Source: Planktothrix sp. UBA8402 (GTDB taxonomy: Bacteria; Cyanobacteriota; Cyanobacteriia; Cyanobacteriales; Microcoleaceae). From it: DNA of 16,759 nt. This document shows positions 6,799-14,055 of this stretch, piece after piece. The position numbers were made by a program, and so were the translations under genes. Below the pieces are notes generated by a model that did not search any database, was not told the origin of the DNA, and saw only the letters and a program-made list of their open reading frames with translations. The DNA lies in assembly GCA_003456035.1 (NCBI GenBank), contig DMPJ01000283.1:1-16759 (forward strand), given 5' to 3'. Positions within the stretch are counted from its first letter, which is position 1. Every line of letters starts with the position of its first letter.

Positions 6799-9700
6799 TT
6801 AACTATCAAATTTTAATGTTTTTATGATATTATAAAAATGCTCAACTGTTTCAGGAATATTATTCCAATCAAATGCTTCTAGCTGTGTTTCTAGGGTATG
6901 GGCATATTCTAATAATGGTTGATATTGATACTGTTGTCCCCAGGTTTCCAGACGTTGAACAAATTGCTGTAAATCCTTGGTTTTTAAGGTTTTTCTTAAA
7001 GAATTCCAAACCTGTTCTTCTTCCTGTTCAAGTTTAAATAGCAATTCTCTCCATGCCGCCGATCCGATTTCTAAAGATGAGAAAACTAAGATTTTTTCTA
7101 CTTCTTCTATGTTGGTATTTTCTCTTTGATCTTTGATTAATAAATGTTGCTTTAATTCTAAAACTAATTGTGTTAAACTAACTGGTTTTAGCAGAAATCC
7201 TTGAGAGAATTGTTGAATTTCTATTAGTTGTTCAGATTCACAGGAAGCGGTAAGAATTACAATCGGAATATGTCTAGTTTGTTGATCTTGTTTAAGATGT
7301 TCAGCGACAATTTTTCCATCCATTTCCGGCATTCGTAAATCCAATAAAATCAAATCGGGTTGATTAACTTTTGCTTGATTAATTGCTTGTTTTCCATTCT
7401 CCGTAAATAATAATAAATGGGGACTTTCGGCAAAATATCCTCGGATCAATTCTCGGTTAGATTCGATATCATCAACAACCAAAATTGTACTAGGATGAAA
7501 CTGATTAAGATTGCGATCTTGACCAAAATTTGATCCTAAAGAGATTTGATTTTTGCTAAAACCAACCTCTGGAAATACAAAGGTAAAAATACTTCCTTGT
7601 CCCAATTTACTTTGAAGCAATACAGTCCCCCCCATCATCTGAGTTAAGCGTTGAGTAATAGCCAATCCTAGACCCGTTCCTCCATACTTACGATTACTTT
7701 GTCCAGCACTTTGAATAAAGGCTTCAAAAATCCGACTTTGCTGATCTTGAGCTATGCCAATTCCTGTATCCTCAACGGTAATTTCTAACCAAATTTTTTG
7801 ACTATTAAAGGCAAAATAGGGTTGAGTTTTGGCAGAAATATTAATATATCCTGTTTCTGTGAACTTGAGAGCATTACCTACAACATTAAACAAAATTTGA
7901 CGTAACCGCATCTCATCAATATAGAGCGTTTGGGGAAGTTCGTGATCAATATTAGTATTTAAAATCAAACCTTTTTCTATAGCTTTATAGTTAAAAATCT
8001 GTTGAATTTCTCTAATCAGTACCCGCAAATTAACGGGTGCATAATTTAATTCTAGTTTACCAGCTTCAATTTTAGACAAATCGAGAATATCATTAATTAA
8101 GGCGAGTAGGGTTCGACCTCCTATAATAATTGCTTCTAAATAAGTGATAGCTTTAGGATCGGTAACAACTGATTGCAATAAATCCGTAAACCCTAAAATT
8201 GCATTCATCGGTGTCCGAATTTCATGGCTCATATTAGCTAAAAATTCACTCTTAGCTTGGTTGGCAATTTCTGCTTCCCTTCTAGCTTCTTCTAGGGCTA
8301 TATTTTTCTGGGTGAGTTCCTCGCTGCGACGGGTTTCTTGTTCTAGTAATGTGGCTAATTCTTGTTCTAAGGTTTTGCGATCTGTGATTTCAATTAAATA
8401 TCCTAAAATTTCTGTCACATTTCCAGCTTCATCTTTGATTTTTCTTAACTGTGTTAAAAACCAACTATAGTTACCATCGCTTTTTAGCCAGCGATATTCA
8501 TGGATATAAAAATCTTCGGTAAATTTGGTGGCTAAGTTGGTTAAAACTTGTTCTCGATCATCGGGGTGAATTTGCTTAATCCAAAAGGCAGAATCTTCTA
8601 AAAATATTTGAGGTTCATAACCGACAATATCCTTAACATTTTCGCTAACAAAGGTGATGGGATAATTGCCTTCTGGTTGACAACTTAAAATGACAACGGG
8701 AGAATAATTAAGCAAGAAATTCAAGTGATCGCTGGTTTCTCTTAATTCTAATTCGGTTTTTTTATGATCGCTCACATCTAAAATTATACCTTGCCAAGCA
8801 ATATCTCCATTATCTCTAAGTTCGGGACGGGAGGCTTCCGCAATCCATTTTAAAACTCCATTCGGCATCTGATATCGCAATTCATAAAACAGGGAAGTTA
8901 ATGTAACTGCACTATGGGCAATTTTTTCTCGATGTTTCTTCAGATCTTCTGAATTAAACCCTTGGACTAAAAGTTGATGATTTTTAATTATTTGTTTTGC
9001 ACTCAAGCCAAATACTTCCAAACAACCATCACTAATATATTCTACAAAACTAGAACCATCTGGACGTTTAATGTAGGTATAAATTGCCCCTGGAATGTTA
9101 TCGGTAATGGCTTTTAACTGAGCTTCTCGTTGACGCAGAGTTTCTTCAATCCGTTTGCGATCGCTAATATCAAAGGTCATTCCTAAAATTTGTTCAATCT
9201 CTCCATGATCGTCCAAAACAGGTACATATTTAATCACAATCATATAAGGTTCTAAACCTGGAAGTTGCAGTGTAAATTCTCCAATTTGTACGGTTTTTGT
9301 GGCTATAGTTTGATCTAATAATGGTAGGTATTTAGAATAAACTTCTGGCGGATAAACATCTTCATCCCGATAACCAATGAAGTCTTCTCTGGGAAATCCT
9401 GTTCGTTCTACTGTTCGTTGATTTACATACTGAAATCGCCGTTCTGAATTATAAATCACAAACACATCTGGGGCGTGTTGAACTGTTAAATAAAATAGTT
9501 CTTGATGGTGTTTGAGTGCATCTTCGGTTTCTTTTAGACGGGTTAAATCTTGAATACTAAGCAGAACTCCACAAATTTTATTCTGTTCGTCTAAATAGGG
9601 AGTATAGGTGCGTCTGATATAAAGTTTTTTGACTGCATAAATATTAACCCAGGAATCTTTTTGTACCACTTCTCCGACTAAACATTGATCGAGACAGGGT

Positions 9701-10161
9701 TTGAGGATTTGATTAAACATTTCCTCGCCTAAAACTTCAATAACAGAATGACCAATAACTTCCTCTAAGGGTTTATCAACCAGTTTTAAGTAAGCGGGAT
9801 TAGCAGTTTGATAAATATAATTTTTATCCAGTAAACAGATGCAATCAGAGGTTTTATCAACTATACGTTCATATTGTTTTAATGAAGTTTGAGTTTGTTG
9901 AATCCGATCTAATTCCAGTCTTAACTGTTGATTAGTCTGTTCTAATTCGGCTGTTCTTTCTTTAACTTTAGCTTCGAGTTCTCGATTAGATTCATTTTGA
10001 AACTGTTCAATATGTTCTGTCATCAATTGAGCTAACTGTAATACACTGGTTTTGAAGAAGCTAGTAATCACCATTTTAACCATGAATTCTCCAATAGATC
10101 GACATTTAAGAATATCTGCGAGTTCTAAGATTCCTCGAACTATTGGGTTATTTTTGTCCAT
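6799..10161 (-). CDS. Multi-PAS hybrid sensor histidine kinase with receiver domain
   Basis: A 1120-residue cytosolic kinase with no transmembrane helix. A helical N-terminus (1-60) and coiled coil KVKERTAELEQTNQQLRLEL (65-84) precede four PAS/PAC units at ~95-208, 219-336, 344-467 and 475-596. A second coiled coil covers ~598-636. The HisKA domain has H646 in MSHEIRTPMN. The HATPase domain (~745-865) has N box N763 (NVVGNALKF), G1 D798 (EDTGIGI) and G2 GGTGLGL (827-833). The receiver (~892-1008) has D941 in LLDLRMPEMDG and K992 in LKP. The tail (~1030-1115) is helical; it has a YAHTLETQL stretch but no clear Hpt signature. The PAS signals are unknown; no haem or flavin motif was identified. 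The start overlaps the end of the amidase frame by 22 bp, suggesting translational coupling. The REC-GGDEF gene follows by 15 bp. Confidence 0.93.
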   Translation of the reverse strand: MDKNNPIVRGILELADILKCRSIGEFMVKMVITSFFKTSVLQLAQLMTEHIEQFQNESNRELEAKVKERTAELEQTNQQLRLELDRIQQTQTSLKQYERIVDKTSDCICLLDKNYIYQTANPAYLKLVDKPLEEVIGHSVIEVLGEEMFNQILKPCLDQCLVGEVVQKDSWVNIYAVKKLYIRRTYTPYLDEQNKICGVLLSIQDLTRLKETEDALKHHQELFYLTVQHAPDVFVIYNSERRFQYVNQRTVERTGFPREDFIGYRDEDVYPPEVYSKYLPLLDQTIATKTVQIGEFTLQLPGLEPYMIVIKYVPVLDDHGEIEQILGMTFDISDRKRIEETLRQREAQLKAITDNIPGAIYTYIKRPDGSSFVEYISDGCLEVFGLSAKQIIKNHQLLVQGFNSEDLKKHREKIAHSAVTLTSLFYELRYQMPNGVLKWIAEASRPELRDNGDIAWQGIILDVSDHKKTELELRETSDHLNFLLNYSPVVILSCQPEGNYPITFVSENVKDIVGYEPQIFLEDSAFWIKQIHPDDREQVLTNLATKFTEDFYIHEYRWLKSDGNYSWFLTQLRKIKDEAGNVTEILGYLIEITDRKTLEQELATLLEQETRRSEELTQKNIALEEARREAEIANQAKSEFLANMSHEIRTPMNAILGFTDLLQSVVTDPKAITYLEAIIIGGRTLLALINDILDLSKIEAGKLELNYAPVNLRVLIREIQQIFNYKAIEKGLILNTNIDHELPQTLYIDEMRLRQILFNVVGNALKFTETGYINISAKTQPYFAFNSQKIWLEITVEDTGIGIAQDQQSRIFEAFIQSAGQSNRKYGGTGLGLAITQRLTQMMGGTVLLQSKLGQGSIFTFVFPEVGFSKNQISLGSNFGQDRNLNQFHPSTILVVDDIESNRELIRGYFAESPHLLLFTENGKQAINQAKVNQPDLILLDLRMPEMDGKIVAEHLKQDQQTRHIPIVILTASCESEQLIEIQQFSQGFLLKPVSLTQLVLELKQHLLIKDQRENTNIEEVEKILVFSSLEIGSAAWRELLFKLEQEEEQVWNSLRKTLKTKDLQQFVQRLETWGQQYQYQPLLEYAHTLETQLEAFDWNNIPETVEHFYNIIKTLKFDS

Positions 10162-11624
10162 TCTACTATACCATCAGCTAAAGTTTTTGCTAATTTTTGT
10201 TGTTCTTGGGGGTTAACAATCCATTCAAATTCTTCTGGATTAATCATAAATCCCAATTCTAATAAAAGCGATGGGGCGACGGTAGGACGAGTTAAGGCTA
10301 AATTATTCCAAAAAACTCCATAGGAAGGGCGGTTTAATTTCTTAACTAAATATTCATGTAAAAATACCCCTAAATTATGGGCTTGAGGGTTATACCAAAA
10401 CACACTAATTCCTTTAGTATTAATAGCATCTCCATGATCGGGTAAGGCATTATAATGAATAGAAATTGATAAATCTGGTTCCTGTTGATTAATCATTTTT
10501 ACCCGATCTTGCGGGTACAAATCTTCATCGCCTTGACGGGTCATAAATACCGATGCACCTCGTTTAATTAGTTCCGCTTCTAATAGCTTGGAAACGACTA
10601 AATTAACATCTTTTTCAGGATACCCCGTCAGCCCTTTTGCCCCTAAATCATTTTTGCTTCCATGACCAGGATCAATTAAAATTTTTAACCCAGATAAGGG
10701 TAAATTAGATTTTAGTTGCGGGGGATTTTTAAGAGATAAAACTAAAGTTGTGCCATCATAACGAAGTTTATAACCCCATTGTTGTTTGGTTTTAAAATGA
10801 AAAATATACTGCACTGCATTTTGTGATTCTGCTTGGGAAGATAAAATTGGTTGCCAATCCATGCGAGAAATTAAAGGATTATCATTAAACCGAATTGTAT
10901 CGGTTTTAGCCGTTGTATTATGAAGGGTTAAAGTTAAACTTTGATCATCTTGTTTGACGGTGATTGGAACTGCAACTTGCAGGGGAAAAGAAACTTCTAA
11001 CCAGTCTCCAACTTGACGAGAACTGGCACTTCTAATTAAAGAATTTGGTGGAACTGATTCAGTGGTGATCCGGGTTTCATCGGCTTTAATCCACCCCCCA
11101 TAATCGAGGCGTAAATAATCCCCTTGTCGTCCGATAATGGTGGCACGGGTTCCTTTAGGTAAAGGGGTTAAACGGGAATGATCGCTACTGGGGCCAGTGC
11201 GTGCAACTCCTTCTTCAACAATGACTTCAGCAACTTCAAATTTAGTAGGAGAAAGAATAGAAATTTTGCCCGTTGATAGTTGGGTAATGGTTTGATTATT
11301 CAGGGTTAATTGATATTTGGGTTGACCTAAATCTAAGGTTTTTTGGGATTCAGAAAAATTCCAATTCTCGGCAATTTTTCCACAGCCTTGATGTTTGACT
11401 ATATCGGATTTTATGGGTTGATTATTCTCGATTAAAACCGCTTTGTTATCGGGTAATTCTAAGCTCTGATACTGTGGGAATAAAGACATTGTTTGTCCGG
11501 CTAATTCAACAGAAACCGTAGACTTTTCCGGGGCGATCGCACTAAAACAAATCAACTCCCCTGGGCGGATGGCCAAATTCTCAACCGGAGCCAATGAATC
11601 CTTTAAAAAGCTGACACTATCCAA
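10140..11624 (-). pseudogene. N-acetylmuramoyl-L-alanine amidase (Amidase_3), 3' part of a gene interrupted by a stop codon
   Basis: The 494 codons contain the catalytic part of a cell-wall amidase, which cuts peptide stems from peptidoglycan. Zinc ligands H321 (DPGHG), E337 (PEKDVN) and H390 (SIHYN) and catalytic E456 (LLELGF) are all present. Before them lie an SH3-like domain (~133-187, ARTGPSSDHSRLTPLPKG) and an AMIN-like beta domain (~200-300). There is no signal peptide. This frame continues in phase from the frame at 11634-11942, separated only by TAA and three codons. I therefore read 10140-11942 as one 600-codon gene with a premature stop. The only candidate start for this half alone is a TTG at 11622-11624 without a Shine-Dalgarno. 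Made that way, the enzyme would stay in the cytosol, away from its substrate. The domain is intact, so the lesion is recent, a sequencing error, or read through. Confidence 0.8.
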
Positions 11625-11633
11625 GGGGGTCGC

Positions 11634-11636
11634 TTA
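11634..11636 (-). other. in-frame TAA interrupting the amidase gene
   Basis: The minus strand reads ACA TAA GCG ACC CCC TTG GAT, continuing in the same phase into the catalytic frame. No indel is needed to join the two parts. A G-to-A change on the plus strand at 11636 would convert CAA (Gln) to TAA. Confidence 0.8.
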
Positions 11637-11942
11637 TGTCGAAATCCGAGTAATATTAAGTTTGATTTTTTGATCTTTGTAGCGTAAAATGAAATTGTTT
11701 TCCCCAAGTTGCAATGGAAATGTGGGTGCAAAGTGACCAGCTTGGCTTCGGGGAATCACTTGACCATTAATTGAAACTTTTCCCTCGGGTGCAGCCGTTC
11801 CAATCAAAAAAATCCGGTCAGATGTTGTTTTGTGATCTGGCGGTGGATAAGCAACATATAAAGGTTGTTCCGCCGATGTTGAAGATAGCAAAGCCATACT
11901 GATCACTGCCGTTAGTCCTAAAATACGTTTCATTAGTGTCAT
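11634..11942 (-). pseudogene. Signal peptide and N-terminal domain of the interrupted amidase (5' part)
   Basis: The 102 residues begin with a typical Sec signal peptide: MKR, a hydrophobic core ILGLTAVISMALL, and a cleavage site after SSTSA. A small beta domain follows (VAYPPPDHKTTSDRIFLIGT, then NGQVIPRSQAGHFAPTFPLQ, then LGENNFILRY). From memory, this domain forms the extreme N-terminus of the long cyanobacterial amidases whose remainder is the neighbouring frame. The product ends ITRIST then TAA (11634-11636), and the same phase runs straight on into ATPLDSVSFLKDS. A single C-to-T change in a CAA codon would explain the stop. The first ATG is at 11942, and a second at 11933 fits a signal peptide equally well. 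No strong ribosome site is seen. As a separate protein it would be a small exported domain without a known role. Confidence 0.8.
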
Positions 11943-12013
11943 TTTAATTAGTGCTCAACCCATTGTATCGACAAATCTTAAATTGATCGAATTTAGTTGT
12001 CTATCTAATCTCC

Positions 12014-12067
12014 AAAAATTGCATCCCACAGTTAGATAGGATTTAATTCTATCTAACTGTCGGGTGC
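12014..12067 (-). terminator. strong hairpin terminator downstream of the Npun_F0494-like gene
   Basis: Perfect 12-bp arms ACAGTTAGATAG (12028-12039) and CTATCTAACTGT (12049-12060) enclose a 9-base loop. Pairing extends outward through CCC/GGG and GCA/TGC with single-base bulges (12021-12067). On the minus strand it is followed by AATTTTTGG, a five-base U run at 12014-12018. It lies 36 bp past the stop of the gene at 12103 and 78 bp before the amidase start, insulating the two. Confidence 0.7.
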
Positions 12068-12102
12068 TATATCAAAGCACACTATTTTCTAATCTAAGTT
12101 TT

Positions 12103-12513
12103 TTAAAAGGGAAATCGTAACCAACGATTCAGGATATTGATCGAGCGATCGCATAATGAAGGCTGGGGTATACCTTGATTTTGACTCTCCCATTGGTCGA
12201 TTAATTGCCGTCCTAGGGGTGTTAGGCGAAAACTATCTGTAATTCCCTGACCATCAACTTCTCGACGGAGAACCCCCACTTGAATCAGCCAGAGTAACGC
12301 ATTTTCGGCTGTCCGTTCCGTTAAGATTGTAGGGGTATAGGCAGAATTGACCCCAGACTGTCCGGTAATTCCAGTCAGACTGATACTGCTAAACCGCATC
12401 ATTGTTAACAGTTGTAGTCGAAACGGGGAACACCGGATCGCCCGTTCAGCCCGTTTAAAAGTGGGTTCAGAATATTGTATTGAAGACTTCCCTGGAGATT
12501 CCAAAACGGTCAT
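12103..12513 (-). CDS. Npun_F0494-like cyanobacterial protein (winged-helix-like, function unknown)
   Basis: The likely product is 136 residues, starting at the ATG at 12511-12513. The frame is open 40 codons further upstream (to 12633), but that extension has no family resemblance and no ribosome site. The core FKRAERAIRCSPFRLQLLTM and the stretch LLWLIQVGVLRREVDGQGIT, followed by DSFRLTPLGRQLI, match from memory a cyanobacterial family named after Npun_F0494. The second half (about residues 65-115) reads like a winged helix: helices, then a REVDGQGITDSFRLT beta-wing, then TPLGRQL as in many transcription-factor folds. That is an inference from pattern only; no DNA-binding role is established. 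No membrane segment is visible. It ends in a strong terminator and is probably monocistronic. The C-terminus is basic (NRWLRF). Confidence 0.7.
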   Translation of the reverse strand: MTVLESPGKSSIQYSEPTFKRAERAIRCSPFRLQLLTMMRFSSISLTGITGQSGVNSAYTPTILTERTAENALLWLIQVGVLRREVDGQGITDSFRLTPLGRQLIDQWESQNQGIPQPSLCDRSINILNRWLRFPF

Positions 12514-12690
12514 AACGGTTGCATGGGATAACTTTCTGTTTGTACTGTATCCCAGATCAAAGGTTAAGAGCGAAAGAATTGATTCAAACTGAAAATTAAA
12601 ATTATTTCTGTATCCAGAGTTACATAATTTCAAGTTTAATCAAAGAAACTGTTGCAGAACTTAACGTTGGAAGGGAGTTATTTCAAGTTT

Positions 12691-12719
12691 TTGTCGATAC
12701 CTGACTCCCATAATATTGT
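12691..12719 (+). promoter_or_regulatory. candidate promoter of the yefM-yoeB operon
   Basis: TTGTCG (12691-12696) and TATTGT (12714-12719) are separated by 17 bases. The -10 overlaps the first TTGTACAA palindrome, the arrangement expected for autorepression. Confidence 0.45.
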
Positions 12720-12736
12720 ACAATAATGTTGTACAA
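12716..12736. promoter_or_regulatory. paired TTGTACAA palindromes, probable YefM-YoeB operator
   Basis: Two identical perfect 8-bp palindromes, TTGTACAA, at 12716-12723 and 12729-12736, with centres 13 bp apart. E. coli YefM-YoeB represses its own operon by binding paired palindromes with TGTACA cores whose centres are about 12 bp apart (established for that system). The location immediately before the antitoxin gene and over the promoter fits the same role here. The ATG at 12726 lies between the palindromes, so it is unlikely to be the antitoxin start. Confidence 0.75.
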
Positions 12737-12752
12737 GTTTTTTGTAGAAATG

Positions 12753-13037
12753 ATGTTAAGCAAAGAAATGACTTACTCTCAAGCCAGGATGAATTTAGCG
12801 AGTATTTTGGATGAAGTGTGTGATCAACGGCAAATTATGGTGATTAAGCGTCGTAATCAGAAAAATGTGGCGTTAATTGCTGAAGATGAACTTTCGAGTT
12901 TATTAGAATGTGTTTATTTATTGCGATCGCCTGAAAATGCTAAACGCTTATTTCGGGCTTTAGAATGGGCAGAAACAGCAGATGGAATTCCTCAAACTTT
13001 AGCTGATTTGAAAGCGGAGTTAGGAATTGAGTCCTAA
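12753..13037 (+). CDS. yefM: Antitoxin of the Phd/YefM family
   Basis: The N-terminus (MTYSQARMNLASILDEV) forms the Phd/YefM DNA-binding dimer domain. The middle (VIKRRNQKNVALIAEDELSSL) continues this fold. The ECVYLLRSPENAKRL stretch is the YefM hallmark that precedes the toxin-wrapping C-terminal tail. The product is 94 residues from the ATG at 12753. In-frame ATGs at 12726 and 12750 are alternatives, and 12768 would begin directly at TYSQAR. I avoid 12726 because it lies within the operator. No strong ribosome site separates the others. The last 11 bp overlap the toxin frame. The protein would neutralise the YoeB-like toxin and, with it, repress the operon. A HIP1 octamer at 12923 shows it has been resident in a cyanobacterial genome. 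Confidence 0.9.
   Translation: MLSKEMTYSQARMNLASILDEVCDQRQIMVIKRRNQKNVALIAEDELSSLLECVYLLRSPENAKRLFRALEWAETADGIPQTLADLKAELGIES
13016..13019 (+). promoter_or_regulatory. ribosome binding site for the TTG start of yoeB
   Basis: GGAG seven bases before TTG, inside the 3' end of yefM. It decides the non-ATG start and implies coupled translation. Confidence 0.55.
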
Positions 13038-13350
13038 AAAAAAGCATCAGTTAGATCAAGCTAATAATCATCCTATTTCTACTTATTTGCCTGTTTTCAG
13101 TCCTGATTTTAAGCAAGATTTAGCTTGGTGGTATCGTCACGAACCGAAAAAAGGTGATAAAATCTTAGATTTGGTAGCAGATATTCTTAATGGTGAACCC
13201 TTTACCGGGTTAGGAAAACCTGAAGCTCTTAAATATATTGCCGCCGATACTTGGTCACGGCGAATTGATTTAGAACATCGTTTGGTGTATAAAGTAACAG
13301 GAAATAAGGTTTATTTTTTACTGGCTCGTTATCATTATCAATCAGATTAA
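13027..13350 (+). CDS. yoeB: YoeB/Txe-family mRNA interferase toxin
   Basis: A RelE-fold ribosome-dependent endoribonuclease that cuts mRNA in the ribosomal A site when free of antitoxin. Alignment by eye with E. coli YoeB (84 residues) shows the catalytic set: E66 (=E46, GKPEAL), R85 (=R65, EHRLVY), and H103/Y104 (=H83/Y84, ARYHY). The TWSRRI and PFTGLGKPE motifs are also kept, so the toxin looks active. The TTG start at 13027-13029 is supported by GGAG at 13016-13019, seven bases upstream. It overlaps the antitoxin's end by 11 bp, which would couple their translation. At 107 residues it has an N-terminal extension of about 20 residues (SPKKKHQLDQANN...) relative to E. coli YoeB. No in-frame ATG lies between the TTG and the conserved core. 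Confidence 0.9.
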   Translation: MSPKKKHQLDQANNHPISTYLPVFSPDFKQDLAWWYRHEPKKGDKILDLVADILNGEPFTGLGKPEALKYIAADTWSRRIDLEHRLVYKVTGNKVYFLLARYHYQSD

Positions 13351-13361
13351 AGTTATTATCT

Positions 13362-13381
13362 GGGTAATTCATGAATTGCCC
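13362..13381. other. palindrome after yoeB, possible weak terminator
   Basis: GGGTAATTCA/TGAATTGCCC is a near-perfect 20-bp palindrome with one G-T pair. It lies 12 bp after the toxin stop codon with no U-tract. It might fold as a cruciform or stabilise the 3' end. The rest of the 159-bp spacer to prxQ shows only a candidate promoter. Confidence 0.35.
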
Positions 13382-13427
13382 CTAAGTTTATTGAATCTTC
13401 CGATACCGTCCCCTAATTTCCATTTTT

Positions 13428-13457
13428 TTGTTCAGGTTATCCAAAATGTCTTAAAAT
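13428..13457 (+). promoter_or_regulatory. candidate promoter of prxQ
   Basis: TTGTTC (13428-13433) and TAAAAT (13452-13457) are separated by 18 bases, 52 bp upstream of the prxQ ATG. A direct repeat GTCAAGTCAAGTTAAC lies between the -10 and the gene. This is pattern only. Confidence 0.35.
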
Positions 13458-13509
13458 AACTGAAGACAGTCAAGTCAAGTTAACTCTAATTGAGAAGGAC
13501 GAAATAACA

Positions 13510-13947
13510 ATGCCTTTAACTGTTGGGACAGATGCCCCTGCCTTTAGCGTCAAAGATACCAATGGGAATACCGTTTCTCTATCTGACTTCGCAGGCAAAA
13601 CCGTTGTCCTGTATTTCTATCCTAAAGATGATACCCCCGGTTGCACCAAGGAAGCTAGTAGTTTCCGCGATCACCATACAGAATATCAAGACAAAGATAT
13701 TGTTGTCTTAGGGGTGAGTATGGATGATGAAGCTTCCCACCAAAAATTTACCGAGAAATATAGTTTAACCTTCCCTTTATTAGCTGATACTGAAGGATCT
13801 CTTACAAACGCTTATGATGTAGATGGTGGTGGCTATTCTAAGCGGGTTACTTACGTTATTGATGCCAACGGTAAAATTATTCACGTTGATGCAGCAGTTA
13901 AAACCGAAACCCACGCCCAAGATATTTTAACAATTGTGGGCGGTTAA
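13510..13947 (+). CDS. bcp: Peroxiredoxin Q / Bcp, one-cysteine form
   Basis: A thiol peroxidase of 145 residues that reduces hydrogen and alkyl peroxides in the cytosol. The peroxidatic C45 lies in YPKDDTPGCTKEAS, with the thioredoxin fold around it (LYFYPKDDTPGCT, VLGVSMDDE, FPLLADTEG, RVTYVIDANGKI). Many PrxQ proteins have a resolving cysteine five residues later; here that place is S50, and C45 is the only cysteine in the protein. The enzyme must therefore be recycled by an outside thiol, such as a thioredoxin, glutathione or glutaredoxin system (inference). The ATG at 13510 follows GAAGGA about ten bases upstream. The gene stands alone between its own candidate promoter and a strong terminator. 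Confidence 0.93.
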   Translation: MPLTVGTDAPAFSVKDTNGNTVSLSDFAGKTVVLYFYPKDDTPGCTKEASSFRDHHTEYQDKDIVVLGVSMDDEASHQKFTEKYSLTFPLLADTEGSLTNAYDVDGGGYSKRVTYVIDANGKIIHVDAAVKTETHAQDILTIVGG

Positions 13948-13980
13948 TTGTAGTCAAAATTATCCGTATTTCTAAGATAG

Positions 13981-14011
13981 CCGCCCATAGAATTTTCTTT
14001 GGCGGTTTTTT
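13981..14011 (+). terminator. Rho-independent terminator after prxQ
   Basis: The arms CCGCC (13981-13985) and GGCGG (14001-14005) are joined by an inner AGAA/TTCT pairing and followed directly by six T residues (14006-14011). It starts 33 bp after the prxQ stop codon. Confidence 0.85.
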
Positions 14012-14055
14012 ACTAATTTCAACCCTTTATTAAATTAGATCATGGAGTTGTAAAC

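Noticed and set aside
11622..11642. Frameshift between the two amidase parts
   Set aside because: The two frames are in the same phase, separated by TAA plus three codons; a nonsense change explains it and no indel is needed.
12347..12592. Open frame antisense to the Npun_F0494-like gene
   Set aside because: No ribosome site or recognisable motif; the opposite strand encodes a recognisable conserved protein.
12514..12633. N-terminal 40-codon extension of the Npun_F0494-like frame
   Set aside because: Low-complexity sequence with no family similarity; the internal ATG at 12511-12513 gives the expected compact protein.
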